Shown: positions 1 through 8,476, counted from the first letter of the stretch. The stretch: 14,992 nt of DNA from Endomicrobium sp. (GCA_031273885.1 JAISRA010000039.1:1-14992), one strand, 5' to 3'. The notes: generated from the sequence alone by a model not told the origin. Made by a program: numbers and translations.

Positions 1-1483
1 CTTTAAACCCTGAAATACTACCTTTTTCAGCTATTTTGTCCATAAGTTCCGGTGAATAAAAACCTTTTTTTTTCGCAAGTTTTTCAAAATACGGATTTAC
101 TTCATATATTTCTTCATTATCGAGACACTGCGCTCTCTTATAAACAAGAGCAAAAAGAGGTTCAATACCCCCAGAAGCTGAAGCTATTATTCCAATCGTT
201 CCTGTAGGAGCAATTGTAGTTGTTGTCGCATTTCTTATAGGATTTCCTTCTGCATATATGCTTTTTTTAAAGTTTGGGAAAGATCCTCTTTTAACAGCAA
301 GTTTTTCTGAAGCTTCATGAGATTTAGCTTCAATAAACTCCATAAGTTTTTCAGCAAGCAACAAAGATTTTTGCGAACCGTAAGGTACGCCCAAATATAA
401 AAGCAAATCTGCCCAACCCATAATCCCTAACCCTATTTTTCTGTTGGAACGCGCAACTTCTCCTATTTTTTCTATAGGATAATTGTTCATATCTATAACA
501 TTGTCAAGAAAATGAACGGCAGTTTTTACTGTTTTTTCAAGTTTCTCCCAGTCAACATCACCAGATTTCACAAAGTGGCCAAGATTTATCGAACCCAAAT
601 TACAAGCTTCATAAGGAAGAAGCGGCTGCTCTCCACAGGGATTTGTAGATTCTATCACACCCATTTCCGGAGTAGGATTTTTATCATTCATTCTATCAAT
701 AAAAACTATGCCGGGTTCACCGTTTTTCCATGCCTGATCAACTATCTTATCGAAGACTTCTTGTGAATTTAATTTTCCGACAATTTCACCATTGCGGGGA
801 TTATAAAGATTATAATCTTTACTATCTCCCAAAGCATCCATAAATTCTCTCGTGACAGCAACGGATATGTTAAAGTTATTTAAACTGTCGTTTTTATCTT
901 TACATGCTATAAACTCTAAAATATCAGGATGATCTATCCTCAAAATTCCCATATTTGCCCCACGTCTTGTACCACCTTGTTTTATGGCTTCCGTAGCAGC
1001 GTTAAAAACCTGCATAAAAGAGACCGGACCTGAAGAAACTCCTGACGTTGTTTTTACTATATCTTTATTAGGACGCAGTCTTGAAAATGAAAAACCTGTG
1101 CCACCCCCAGATTTATGTATAAGGGCAGTATTTTTTAAAGTCTCAAAAATCGAATCCATTGAATCGTCTATAGGTAAAACAAAACATGCTGCTAACTGCT
1201 GTAAATGTCTGCCGGCATTCATTAAAGTCGGTGAATTAGGCAAAAAATCAAGAGAAATCATTACAAAATAAAATTCTTCTATTAAAGAAACTACATCTGC
1301 ATTTCTATCATAAATTTTATCTGCCTGAGCGATATTTTCCGCAACCCTGTAAAATAAATCTTCAGCATTTTCAATAATATTCCCATTCTCGTCTTTCTTT
1401 AAATATCGTTTTCTAAAAACAGTAAGCGAATTTTTCGCTAAACTAGCTTTATTTTGAAGCAAGTCTTTTTTGTCTTGTAACAT
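1..1483 (-). CDS. nrdJ: Adenosylcobalamin-dependent (class II) ribonucleotide reductase, N-terminal part, truncated by the window edge
   Basis: Reduces ribonucleotides to deoxyribonucleotides using a cobalamin-generated thiyl radical, without needing oxygen. 494 codons are visible without a stop; the C-terminus lies beyond position 1. ATG at 1483-1481 is preceded by AGGAG at good spacing. Seen in the translation: LAACFVLP around residue 98 (redox Cys100), [15 protein letters not shown] at 124-138, [10 protein letters not shown] at 279-288 with the presumed radical-bearing Cys283, then [10 protein letters not shown] with Cys294 eleven residues later, the spacing known for the class II active site, and [13 protein letters not shown] near residue 430. 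Cys100 and Cys294 would be the disulfide pair. There is no N-terminal ATP-cone, so allosteric control is probably only through the specificity site. It lies 58 bases downstream of a broken nrdR and in the same direction. I saw no NrdR-box palindrome in the gap. Identity is secure from the motifs; class II rather than class I is inferred from the overall sequence type. Confidence 0.93.
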   Translation of the reverse strand, partial: MLQDKKDLLQNKASLAKNSLTVFRKRYLKKDENGNIIENAEDLFYRVAENIAQADKIYDRNADVVSLIEEFYFVMISLDFLPNSPTLMNAGRHLQQLAACFVLPIDDSMDSIFETLKNTALIHKSGGGTGFSFSRLRPNKDIVKTTSGVSSGPVSFMQVFNAATEAIKQGGTRRGANMGILRIDHPDILEFIACKDKNDSLNNFNISVAVTREFMDALGDSKDYNLYNPRNGEIVGKLNSQEVFDKIVDQAWKNGEPGIVFIDRMNDKNPTPEMGVIESTNPCGEQPLLPYEACNLGSINLGHFVKSGDVDWEKLEKTVKTAVHFLDNVIDMNNYPIEKIGEVARSNRKIGLGIMGWADLLLYLGVPYGSQKSLLLAEKLMEFIEAKSHEASEKLAVKRGSFPNFKKSIYAEGNPIRNATTTTIAPTGTIGIIASASGGIEPLFALVYKRAQCLDNEEIYEVNPYFEKLAKKKGFYSPELMDKIAEKGSISGFK

Positions 1484-1541
1484 CTCAATCTCCTAATTAA
1501 AATACATACCTTACTGACTACTGTATGATTATAAATTTTCT

Positions 1542-1970
1542 TTATTTTTCTGACGTTTTATATGTTCCTTTTTTAACTTCTTTTATAAAAGTATCAACAT
1601 CGCCAAACTTCTTATAAACAACTACAAATCTTATATATGCCACTAAATCAATATACCAAAGTTTTTCTAAAATCTTTTCACCTATAATAGTTACAGAAAT
1701 TTCCATAATGTATTCACTCATAATTTCATTTTCGATTTCACTGACAATTTTATCTATTCTCTTGGCTGAAATAGGACGATACCTGCAAGCTCTATCATAC
1801 ATACCTACCAAAAATTTATTTCTATCAAAAGATTCCCTTATATTCTATCTTAACAACCATAAGAAACACTTCCTCCGGTCCTTCAAAAGAAGTGTATCTC
1901 TTCTTACAATTTGAGCATTCTCTGCTTATTTTTTTAAATTTATATTAATAAATTTGAAGTTTTCTCCACA
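1542..1970 (-). pseudogene. nrdR: Frameshifted remnant of transcriptional repressor NrdR
   Basis: NrdR is a zinc-ribbon plus ATP-cone repressor of ribonucleotide reductase genes. Two out-of-frame pieces are visible. The upstream piece (about 1936-1835) reads ISRECSNCKKRYTSFEGPEE, matching the second half of the NrdR zinc ribbon (family pattern RRRECxxCxxRFTTxE). The downstream piece (about 1836-1542) reads ESFDRNKFLVGMYDRACRYR and later VAYIRFVVVYKKF, the ATP-cone and its diagnostic C-terminal VAYIRFASVYRxF-type motif. The break is at a GGG triplet near 1835-1837, where one base too many (or two too few) shifts the frame into TGA TAG. Upstream, ICGENFKF near 1970 may be the decayed first zinc knuckle, again in another frame. 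The 89-codon ORF starting at 1811 is only the ATP-cone half and lacks the DNA-binding ribbon, so it should not act as a repressor. A sequencing error is the main alternative. Confidence 0.85.
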
Positions 1971-2040
1971 AATATTGTTTTTTATTTGAAGGCCAGACAA
2001 TCCAAAACCTTTTATTAAACTGCATAATTTTAATACCACC

Positions 2041-2205
2041 TTAAAACAGAAAATTGCCTCTATGCTCTAATATATACAGGAAATACAATATTACTAAAGT
2101 ATATTTGAAATATCGATAATCTTCATTTAAAGCTATTTCAAATGATTTATCATTCTTTGAAATTCTTATAGCTTTTAAGTCAGCATGTAGAGGAACAGAG
2201 TTGTC
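2041..2205 (-). pseudogene. Probable frameshifted C-terminal extension of the CpXC protein
   Basis: Just beyond the CpXC gene's TGA, the next frame is open for about 54 codons and ends in TAA at 2043-2041. It begins NDNSVPLHADLKAIRISK and continues with a charged stretch, then a hydrophobic segment around YTLVILYFLYILEH. In DNA this AT-rich such a run without a stop is uncommon by chance, and it joins the upstream frame exactly at the A7 tract (2213-2207). I read it as the former tail of the CpXC protein, separated by a one-base homopolymer insertion. Alternatively the run is accidental, or slippage at the A7 still produces some full-length protein. Confidence 0.45.
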
Positions 2206-2848
2206 ATTTTTTTATATCATCAATAATTGTTTTGTGATTTAATATTTTTTCAAAAAATTCAACATAATGCAAAAGATTTGGATTATGTTTTATAAGGATC
2301 TGTAAACTTGAAATTAAAGATTTAAATTCAAGATTTTTTTCACCTTTAGGTATAGGAAGAACCTTTGGAATTCCTAGTTTTCTAGCAAGATTCGGGGCAA
2401 TTTTTATGGTATTTAGAGAAAGTTTTGAAGCGAGATATTTCAAAATCGACTCTTCATCTTCAATATCCTGCTCTGTACGCAACAATAAAACTAAATCTTC
2501 AATACCAAACAGCAAAAGTGGCTCATATTTTATTTTTTGTTTTTCTTCAAAACTCAGTAAAGCGAGTTCAAATTCTTTCTTCATTTTTGCTTTGCATTGC
2601 ACTGCCTGCTCTTGAAAACTTAACGGATACACAAAAGCTATAAGTTCATTTTTGCTGTCATGGTAAAGTATAAAACACTCAGCATAAAATATCTCTCCAC
2701 ACTTAGGACAAGAAACAATATTGACCTCTCCTGCTACCAAGGCTTCTTTTAACTCAGGGTTATCAGAAACACTTACTGCAGAAAGTAATTTTGCCTCAAA
2801 GAGATGTCCTTTAGAGCATTTAATTTTCTCAAGATTTAAAATTGTCAT
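2204..2848 (-). CDS. CpXC-domain protein of unknown function, possibly truncated at its C-terminus
   Basis: 214 residues from ATG 2848; a TTG six bases further upstream is also possible. Neither start has a strong Shine-Dalgarno sequence. The first ~85 residues resemble the CpXC domain: a degenerate first knuckle (IKCSKGHLFEA), a DNPELKEALVAGEVNIV segment, an intact SCPKCGEIFY knuckle and a following LYHDSKNELIAFVYP strand. The remainder is mostly helical and charged, with no recognised domain, signal peptide or membrane segment. The domain's biochemical role is not established, and no function is assigned. The frame ends with ATA AAA AAA TGA inside a run of seven A. Removing one A opens a further ~54 codons to a TAA at 2043-2041, so the original protein may have been longer. 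It stands alone between metK and the broken nrdR. Confidence 0.7.
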   Translation of the reverse strand: MTILNLEKIKCSKGHLFEAKLLSAVSVSDNPELKEALVAGEVNIVSCPKCGEIFYAECFILYHDSKNELIAFVYPLSFQEQAVQCKAKMKKEFELALLSFEEKQKIKYEPLLLFGIEDLVLLLRTEQDIEDEESILKYLASKLSLNTIKIAPNLARKLGIPKVLPIPKGEKNLEFKSLISSLQILIKHNPNLLHYVEFFEKILNHKTIIDDIKK

Positions 2849-3029
2849 GTACAAATTCTATCAAATTGCCTAAAAGCTTATCAAATATAGACAAATTCTG
2901 AATTTAAATACTTTTTACCCTTCACAACAAGAGATAACACTCACATTTGTAACAACAATTACTCATATAAATTTAATATTCTTAGCACACAATAAAAACA
3001 TATATGTTGAGAGATAATGACTAACTAAA

Positions 3030-4199
3030 TTACATCTTCACGGCTGCTTTTAATTCATCAATTTTATTAACTTTTTCCCATGTAAAATCTTTTCCATTTC
3101 TGCCAAAATGTCCATAAGCTGCTGTTTGTCCAAAAATAGGTTTACGGAGTTCCAAATAATCACTAATACCTTGGGGAGTGAGAGGAAATACCTTTTTTAC
3201 TACAGACTCTAACATAATCCCTGGAATTTTACCTGAATAATGAGTATCAACCATTACAGAAACAGGATCTGCTATTCCAATTGCGTATGCAAGCTGCACC
3301 GTACATTTGTTAGCAATACCTGCCGCGACTATATTTTTTGCAATATGTCTTGCCATATAACACGCACTTCTATCAACCTTCGTAGAATCTTTACCTGAAA
3401 ACGCTCCACCACCATGCGCTGCCATTCCACCGTAAGTATCAACTATTATTTTTCTTCCTGTCAAACCCGTATCTGCCGCTGGACCACCCATCAAAAACTT
3501 TCCTGTAGGGTTTACATATATTTTTGTATTTTTATCAATCAGCTTGTCAAGGACAGGGGCAATAATTTGATTAAAAATTTCTTCCTTAGCATTTTTTGTT
3601 ATATGCTCACCTGTTTTATCTAAAATTTCTTCAGTATGCTGCGTGGATAAAACAACAGTATCCAATCTTTTTGGGATCCAGTTTACATATTCAATAGTCA
3701 CCTGTGTTTTACCGTCAGGTCCTAAATACGGCAGAATATTTTTTTTTCTTACTTCTGTAAGTTTCATAGAAAGTTTATGTGCCAAGATGATAGGTAGTGG
3801 CATAAGTTCAGGTGTTTCTTTACATGCAAAACCTATCATAAAACCCTGATCACCTGCACCACCGATATCAACACCCATAGCAATGTCAGGAGATTGCGTA
3901 TTTATTGTGTCCATAATGACGCATGCATCGTAGTCAAAACCAAACGATGGATCATCATATCCTATTTTTTTTATAGTCTGCTTTATAATTTCTCTTGTAT
4001 TAATTTTCGCGAATGTGCTAATCTCCCCACCGACAACAAGCAATTTTCTAGAAATAAATGTCTCACATGCCACTCTAGCTTTTTGATCTTGTTCCAAAAT
4101 AGCATCCAAAATACTATCTGAAACTATATCACAGATCTTATCAGGATGCCCCTCTGTAACGGATTCAGATGTAAAAAAATAACCTTGCTTACTAGTCAT
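3030..4199 (-). CDS. metK: S-adenosylmethionine synthetase
   Basis: Makes S-adenosylmethionine from methionine and ATP, supplying methyl groups for RNA, DNA and lipid methylation. The 389-residue length is normal for the family. Seen: [16 protein letters not shown] near the N-terminus with the ATP-binding GHPDK at 17-21, [13 protein letters not shown] from residue 113 (the active-site GAGDQG loop), [11 protein letters not shown] near 183, and [17 protein letters not shown] ending at 271, the phosphate-binding loop. The C-terminal AAYGHFGR is also present. The ATG at 4199 follows AAAGAGGG at suitable spacing. Only 32 bases separate it from an upstream pseudogene, so its promoter lies within that remnant or it depends on read-through from recA. 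I see no SAM riboswitch. No key residue is missing. Confidence 0.98.
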   Translation of the reverse strand: MTSKQGYFFTSESVTEGHPDKICDIVSDSILDAILEQDQKARVACETFISRKLLVVGGEISTFAKINTREIIKQTIKKIGYDDPSFGFDYDACVIMDTINTQSPDIAMGVDIGGAGDQGFMIGFACKETPELMPLPIILAHKLSMKLTEVRKKNILPYLGPDGKTQVTIEYVNWIPKRLDTVVLSTQHTEEILDKTGEHITKNAKEEIFNQIIAPVLDKLIDKNTKIYVNPTGKFLMGGPAADTGLTGRKIIVDTYGGMAAHGGGAFSGKDSTKVDRSACYMARHIAKNIVAAGIANKCTVQLAYAIGIADPVSVMVDTHYSGKIPGIMLESVVKKVFPLTPQGISDYLELRKPIFGQTAAYGHFGRNGKDFTWEKVNKIDELKAAVKM

Positions 4200-4231
4200 A
4201 AAACCCTCTTTGTATTTAATTATTCTCTGTT

Positions 4232-4975
4232 TTATTTATTAGAATATCCCATCATTATAGGATCAAACAATGCAATATTATTAGACCCGATTATTGTATT
4301 ATTATTTTCACATTACTACCAACTTTTGAATTTTCCTATAATATTAATTTCCCGATATAAACGCTACTGCTTATTTTTACATTGTCCGATATAACAGGCT
4401 CAATTTCAACATTCTTTCCTATAACGACATTGTTCCTTATAAGCATGGAGTATATATCTTAGCGCTTTTATCAAACTTGGCGCTACGACGTTCGCTTCAT
4501 TTTCAATTCCAGGATCAATCTTAACTTTAGCGTCAAGAGCGTCAAGTACATCAAAAAAACCTTTTTATATTCAGACGTATTTCCTATATCTGTCCAATAT
4601 TCATCCATCACATAACCATATATTTTCTTCTTATTTTTAATTAAAAAAGGAAATAAATCAATACTAAAAACTAAAATCAAAAAAATTACCTTCTGGAATA
4701 AATTGAAAAAAATTCAGGATCAAATATATAAATACCTGTATTTACTTTATCGTCAAAAACATCGCTCCATAACGGTTTTTCAATAAATGATTTTATTTTG
4801 CTGTTTTTATTCATTACTGCAATGCCATAATTAAATCCTGAATCTATTTTTTTTAAACTATTGTGGCAATCAATTTGTTTTTTTATGAAAATCTACAGAT
4901 TTGCTTAAATTAATATCTGTCAGAACGCCGGATATAACAACAGATGTATTGTCAAAAAAAATCTCTTTATTTTTT
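4232..4975 (-). pseudogene. Decayed sugar-1-phosphate nucleotidyltransferase (mannose-1-phosphate guanylyltransferase-like), 5' end missing
   Basis: This family charges sugar 1-phosphates with a nucleotide for surface polysaccharide synthesis. Pieces in successive order but different frames match it: TSVVISGVLTDINLSKSVDF near 4935-4880 (family GDVLTDxDL), IKSFIEKPLWSDVFDD then VNTGIYIFDPEFF around 4800-4710, IDLFPFLI and YGYVMDEYWTDIGNTSEYKK around 4660-4560, then hexapeptide-repeat (left-handed beta-helix) sequence NNVVIGKNVEIEP and NNTIIGSNN near 4445-4270, ending in TAA at 4234-4232. At least four frame changes plus internal stops (for example after HKKTN) make it non-functional. About 100 N-terminal residues, including the nucleotide-binding signature, are absent: the remnant begins at the last codons of recA. 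The C-terminal repeats favour a two-domain nucleotidyltransferase; the exact substrate cannot be told. Confidence 0.8.
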
Positions 4976-6016
4976 AGACACTTTGACAGTCCCTTCTTTT
5001 TGCCTCTCATACTTTTTTTTTTCTTCGCCAAAGACCTTTTCCCTTATTCTAAACTCTATATCTTGAGTTATTGCAGAATTTGCAAATAAATATGATTTCA
5101 CATTATCTCTTCCCTGTCCCAATCTTTCACCTTTATAGCTAAAAAAAGACCCTGTTTTTTCAATTATCCCATAATTTACACCCATATCTAATAAATACCC
5201 TAATTTATCAATACCCAGCCCAAATATTATTTCAAATTCAGCTTGCTTAAAAGGAGCAGCAATTTTGTTTTTTACAACTTTTACTCTTACCCTATTGCCT
5301 AAAATGTCATCACCCTTTTTAATTGATTCAATTTTCCTAATATCTAATCTCAATGATGAGTAAAATTTAAGAGCGAGTCCTCCCGGAGTTGTTTCGGGAT
5401 TTCCCCACATTACTCCTATTTTTTGTCTCAACTGGTTTATAAATATAATAGAGGTATTAGATTTAGAAATGTTTGAGGTAAGTTTTCTAAGAGCCTGACT
5501 CATAAGCCTTGCCTGAAGACCTACAAAAGAATCTCCCATTTCACCTTCAATTTCAGCCCTAGGAACAAGTGCTGCAACTGAATCAACAACTATAATATCA
5601 ACTGCTCCTGAACGTATGAGTTTATCCGCAATTTCAAGCCCCTGTTCGCCAGAATCCGGCTGCGATATTAAAAGATTACTTATATCTACGCCAATCTTTT
5701 TAGCATATTCAGAATCCATTGCATGCTCTGCATCAATATAAGCCGCAATACCACCAAGCTTTTGCGCCTCAGCAACCATACATAAAGCTAAAGTTGTTTT
5801 ACCAGAAGATTCCGGACCATAAATCTCAATTATTCTTCCGCGTGGGATACCACCTATACCTATGGCTACATCTAGAGGAAGAGCGCCCGTCGGTATTGAG
5901 TCAACTTGTTCTTTGTAATGTTTTTCTCCAAGTCTCATAATAGCTTCTTTACCGAACTCTTTTTCAATTTGCAAAATAGCTAGATCTAATGCTTTAAGTT
6001 TTTCATCTTGTACCAT
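4967..6016 (-). CDS. recA: Recombinase RecA
   Basis: Forms ATP-dependent filaments on single-stranded DNA for strand exchange and repair. I place the start at ATG 6016, because GGAGG (complement at 6021-6026) sits just upstream; an ATG 18 bases earlier would put this ribosome site inside the gene. The product is 349 residues. Seen: Walker A GPESSGKT at 67-74, [17 protein letters not shown] at 95-111, Walker [11 protein letters not shown] at 141-150, and the L1/L2 DNA-binding region at 156-215. L2 reads [11 protein letters not shown] where E. coli has MFGNPETTTGG. The C-terminus is rich in lysine ([10 protein letters not shown], then KVSKK) rather than acidic as in E. coli. The stop overlaps the start of a pseudogene fragment, so the last few residues may have been supplied by a deletion junction. 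I see no LexA-type operator upstream. Neighbouring remnants on both sides suggest it is transcribed alone. Confidence 0.97.
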   Translation of the reverse strand: MVQDEKLKALDLAILQIEKEFGKEAIMRLGEKHYKEQVDSIPTGALPLDVAIGIGGIPRGRIIEIYGPESSGKTTLALCMVAEAQKLGGIAAYIDAEHAMDSEYAKKIGVDISNLLISQPDSGEQGLEIADKLIRSGAVDIIVVDSVAALVPRAEIEGEMGDSFVGLQARLMSQALRKLTSNISKSNTSIIFINQLRQKIGVMWGNPETTPGGLALKFYSSLRLDIRKIESIKKGDDILGNRVRVKVVKNKIAAPFKQAEFEIIFGLGIDKLGYLLDMGVNYGIIEKTGSFFSYKGERLGQGRDNVKSYLFANSAITQDIEFRIREKVFGEEKKKYERQKEGTVKVSKK

Positions 6017-6052
6017 AACTTCCTCCAAGCACATCTTACTATTACTATATTA

Positions 6053-6214
6053 TTACAATTTTACTTGATTTAATATTTTTAAGGCCTCCTTTGTATATAT
6101 AATTTTTTCTTCTTTTAATAACTTCAAAACCTTTAACTTTTCTTTAGAAAGCACTACAGATAAAGGTAGTCCGATATATTCTTGTCCATTACACCTATCT
6201 TGAAGTTCTTGCAT
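6053..6214 (-). other. Short ORF of 53 codons, unrecognised; probably the tail of a decayed gene
   Basis: ATG at 6214-6212 to TAA at 6055-6053, just upstream of recA. The product is lysine- and leucine-rich and contains CNGQEYIGLPLSVVLSKEKL, then a predicted helix around EALKILNQVKL. There is no convincing Shine-Dalgarno sequence before the ATG. In the same direction another frame immediately upstream reads AIKLLEKINAR before stopping, which could join to this ORF through a frameshift. I do not recognise the family. A C-terminal fragment of a dead gene is more likely than a true small protein. Confidence 0.3.
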
Positions 6215-6361
6215 TAATTTTTTCTAATAATTTAATTGCTTATACATTGTTTTTTCTTTTCAAAGCTTTACATTTGTAAACCAGTACTTATTTTCTAGAT
6301 ACTATTCTATCTACAGTCTTTTTTGTCCTGTTCCAATTATATTTTGTCATTTTATTTAAAT
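6215..6361. other. Non-coding stretch with decayed coding debris
   Basis: No frame stays open. On the minus strand a 20-codon ORF (MTKYNWNRTKKTVDRIVSRK, about 6350-6288) and the AIKLLEKINAR piece are visible between the epimerase remnant and the short ORF upstream of recA. The first is vaguely like the extreme C-terminus of a glycosyltransferase, but it is too short to assign. No RNA gene, repeat or terminator was seen. Confidence 0.35.
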
Positions 6362-6870
6362 TCATTTGACTAAGTTTATTTTATAATGTTTATTTTCATC
6401 AAGCCACTTAATATATTTATAATAAAATCGTATTGTATCATATAACGATCTACCGGAAAGGCCATAACACCTCACAATACTGATATGAGGCCCAGACAGA
6501 CAACGAAATGATAAAAATGACACATTGTTCTTGTTGCAGATAAAGAGATGATGTTGTTACTGCCAAAACAAACTTTTTATTTTATTTTTGTCTTGCTATA
6601 CCAATAAAATTCAAAGTCCCAAATGTATTTGTAGAAACTAAACAAATTCCCTCTATTACAATCACCCACCAGCACTTGCAACAAGATTGATTGCGGTTTG
6701 TACTTATGTTTACTAATTATTTTATCAATATTTTTTTAATTTCAAGACCGTCCTTGTAATAATTACTCATATTGCCGATAACGGTAACACTTATACCTCT
6801 CTTAGCAACAACTCGCAAAATTTATTTCCAATAAAACTGGCGACACCAACATCCAAAACAGGGATAATTT
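6362..6870 (-). pseudogene. Decayed NAD-dependent sugar epimerase (UDP-glucuronate/UDP-glucose 4-epimerase-like)
   Basis: These SDR enzymes invert C4 of UDP-sugars for surface polysaccharides. Fragments in correct order but mixed frames: VASFIGNKFCELLLRE (6850-6800, worn version of the GGAGFIGSHLCExLL Rossmann start), ISVTVIGNMSNYYKDGLEIK (IDNxNxYY region), AINLVASAGG near 6690-6660 (HLAAxAGV), TNTFGTLNFIGIARQK (TNxxGTLNxLExAR), KFVLAVTTSSLY near 6577 (KFVxASSSSVYG), TRTMCHFYHF then HISIVRCYGLSGR (family ATKxxxExxCxxYxxxxxLxxxxxRFFTVYGPxGR), and finally YIKWLDENKHYK resembling the family C-terminus, with TGA at 6364-6362. Total length is about 170 codons against ~320 for an intact enzyme, so roughly 100 residues between the GPxGR site and the C-terminus have been deleted. 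Many stops and frameshifts exclude function. Whether it acted on glucuronate or glucose cannot be decided. Confidence 0.72.
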
Positions 6871-6931
6871 ATTCCCTTTGGAAAAGTACAAGTTGAGTAG
6901 GATTATATAAATTTTAACAAGATCTGTCATT

Positions 6932-8392
6932 TTATACATTCTGACTTACTACATTAATGAGAAACTGATGTATGCGAATCATCGCCAATGTATCTCTGGC
7001 ACAGTACTGTAGTAAATTCATTTTTGTTTCTTTTATTTTTTTATCATCATAAAAACCCATAGCCATAAAAGCAAAAGCAGCAGCAGCATCACCTCCATCA
7101 CATATTTCTAAATCTGTATAACTCATCTCAGGAATTAATACAGGCAAAACTTTTTTAATAGACGATCGTCCATGGAAATTTATACTATAATAATTTTTTC
7201 TAACAATTAACTCAAGATCGGTAATTCTTCCAATTACTTTATTAAGTTGTTCACTTAAATCAGGAAAAAAAAACGCGAGACTAGATATGAAAATACGTTC
7301 AGCATTTGCATAAGTTATAATACTGCCGTTTTCGCCAAGATATTCTATAAGTTTTTCAACAATCTCACGACGGCAATCTCTAGTCTGATCTGCAATATAC
7401 TCACAATGATTTAATATATTCCCTAAACTGTCGGTTTTATCCAACGAAAACTGCGTTAAAAGCTGCGTGTGCGGAGCTATACCAGAATACAAAGGCATTA
7501 TAGTAGTTACGGATTCAAAATCAAGATAATAAAAAGGTTGCTTTATATTTTCGACTTCTGTCTTTAAATTTTCAGATATATAAGTTGTATTTGCTAAAAC
7601 ACAATTTTTAACAATCTTCTGCATTGCCGTAAGCTTAAAATCACCAGGGACTTTTTCAATTGTATCCACACCCAAAGCTACTAATTTATCTATTGCAGAT
7701 ATAGAGAGTCTCGGCAGATCAAATATATGATTTTTTATATCTTTTCCCATACAATTATCAAACACAGGGCAGTTTTTACAACTTTTTTTTAAGTAAGGTT
7801 TTGGCATATTTTCAGATTCAATATCTTCAAAAGCCTTGCCTACAATAGTTAAGAATTCTTGGACTTTCAATTCGACTTTTTCAGTACAATCAAGTTTTTT
7901 AAAAAACTGCAATATATCCATTCCTAAACGATAGTCATTTGATAAATGAAGAATAGTGGCCTTACACACATTTACACCGGATTTTGCCAAAACCATTGTG
8001 TTAAACGATATATCATTAACATACTTGGTTTTATATTTATTGCCTAACTTTACCTCAAATAAATGCCATGCATTGCCTTCAAGCCTTTGCAACATATCAA
8101 CTTTCGCATAACAACCGTCTGCAACAAATGCCGCTTCGAAAATTGTCTCAATGGCAGAGCTTAAAACTAAATCTTTAATATCTAAAGATAAATTATAAGT
8201 TTTAAATGTTTTTGCGTTTATAGCATTAGGGAAAAGTTGCCATAATATTTTATGAATATTTTTTAGTTCAAGTGCAAGAAGTTTGTTGTTAAGCCCTTTA
8301 TTAAGTCTTGGAAGCATACTCCTTTTTGCCATCCAGCCCAAAGTGGGACAGCTTAAATAGTTAATAAACACGGTTTTATTTATGTATCCCAT
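6932..8392 (-). CDS. Two-nuclease protein: Cas4-like PD-(D/E)XK domain plus C-terminal DEDD exonuclease-like DUF2779 domain
   Basis: 486 residues from ATG 8392; a TTG twelve bases earlier is possible, and neither has a clear ribosome site. The N-terminal half resembles Cas4/AddB-type nucleases: YLSCPTLGW supplies Cys15, and CKNCPVFDNC supplies Cys205, Cys208 and Cys214, the usual four ligands of a 4Fe-4S cluster. Asp99 (YAKVDML) and Glu113-Val-Lys115 (FEVK) fit the D...ExK metal site. The linker LSISAIDKLVALGVDTIEKV resembles a helix-hairpin-helix. The C-terminal half is DUF2779: YYLDFES (Asp291, Glu293), ITYANAERI, TDLELIV with Asp392, FHGRSSIKKVLPVLIPEMSY and LLQYCARDTLAM (Tyr463, Asp467), which together make a DEDDy exonuclease site. 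All expected catalytic residues are present. The substrate is unknown; DNA processing or repair is inferred. It is intact although pseudogenes lie on both sides. Confidence 0.85.
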   Translation of the reverse strand: MGYINKTVFINYLSCPTLGWMAKRSMLPRLNKGLNNKLLALELKNIHKILWQLFPNAINAKTFKTYNLSLDIKDLVLSSAIETIFEAAFVADGCYAKVDMLQRLEGNAWHLFEVKLGNKYKTKYVNDISFNTMVLAKSGVNVCKATILHLSNDYRLGMDILQFFKKLDCTEKVELKVQEFLTIVGKAFEDIESENMPKPYLKKSCKNCPVFDNCMGKDIKNHIFDLPRLSISAIDKLVALGVDTIEKVPGDFKLTAMQKIVKNCVLANTTYISENLKTEVENIKQPFYYLDFESVTTIMPLYSGIAPHTQLLTQFSLDKTDSLGNILNHCEYIADQTRDCRREIVEKLIEYLGENGSIITYANAERIFISSLAFFFPDLSEQLNKVIGRITDLELIVRKNYYSINFHGRSSIKKVLPVLIPEMSYTDLEICDGGDAAAAFAFMAMGFYDDKKIKETKMNLLQYCARDTLAMIRIHQFLINVVSQNV

Positions 8393-8476
8393 AAATTCTA
8401 ACAACTAAAGTTAAAATACAATCAGTGACATGAATTGCTTAATTGAGGACATTTGGGTTCCTCTCAATGATGACAT

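Noticed and set aside
512..1271. Plus-strand ORFs of 84 and 95 codons
   Set aside because: They lie antisense to nrdJ, whose minus-strand frame carries clear catalytic motifs throughout.
1708..1914. Plus-strand ORF of 68 codons
   Set aside because: Antisense to the nrdR remnant, whose frames match a known family; no ribosome site.
2066..2081. Possible NrdR box (CCTGTATATATTAG on the minus strand)
   Set aside because: Only the AT-rich core resembles the motif, the flanks do not match, and it is about 600 bases from nrdJ.
1971..2100. GFGLSGLQIKNN-like minus-strand reading suggesting a sensor-kinase C-terminus
   Set aside because: Only the short GFGLSG piece fits; the expected partner motifs are absent.
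2996..3009. AACATATATGTT palindrome after metK as a terminator
   Set aside because: A self-complementary 12-mer without a loop and with no G/C-rich stem; common by chance in AT-rich DNA.
6932..8392. Annotation of the dual nuclease as Cas4 with a CRISPR locus
   Set aside because: No repeats or cas genes are visible, and the C-terminal half is DUF2779, which Cas4 lacks.
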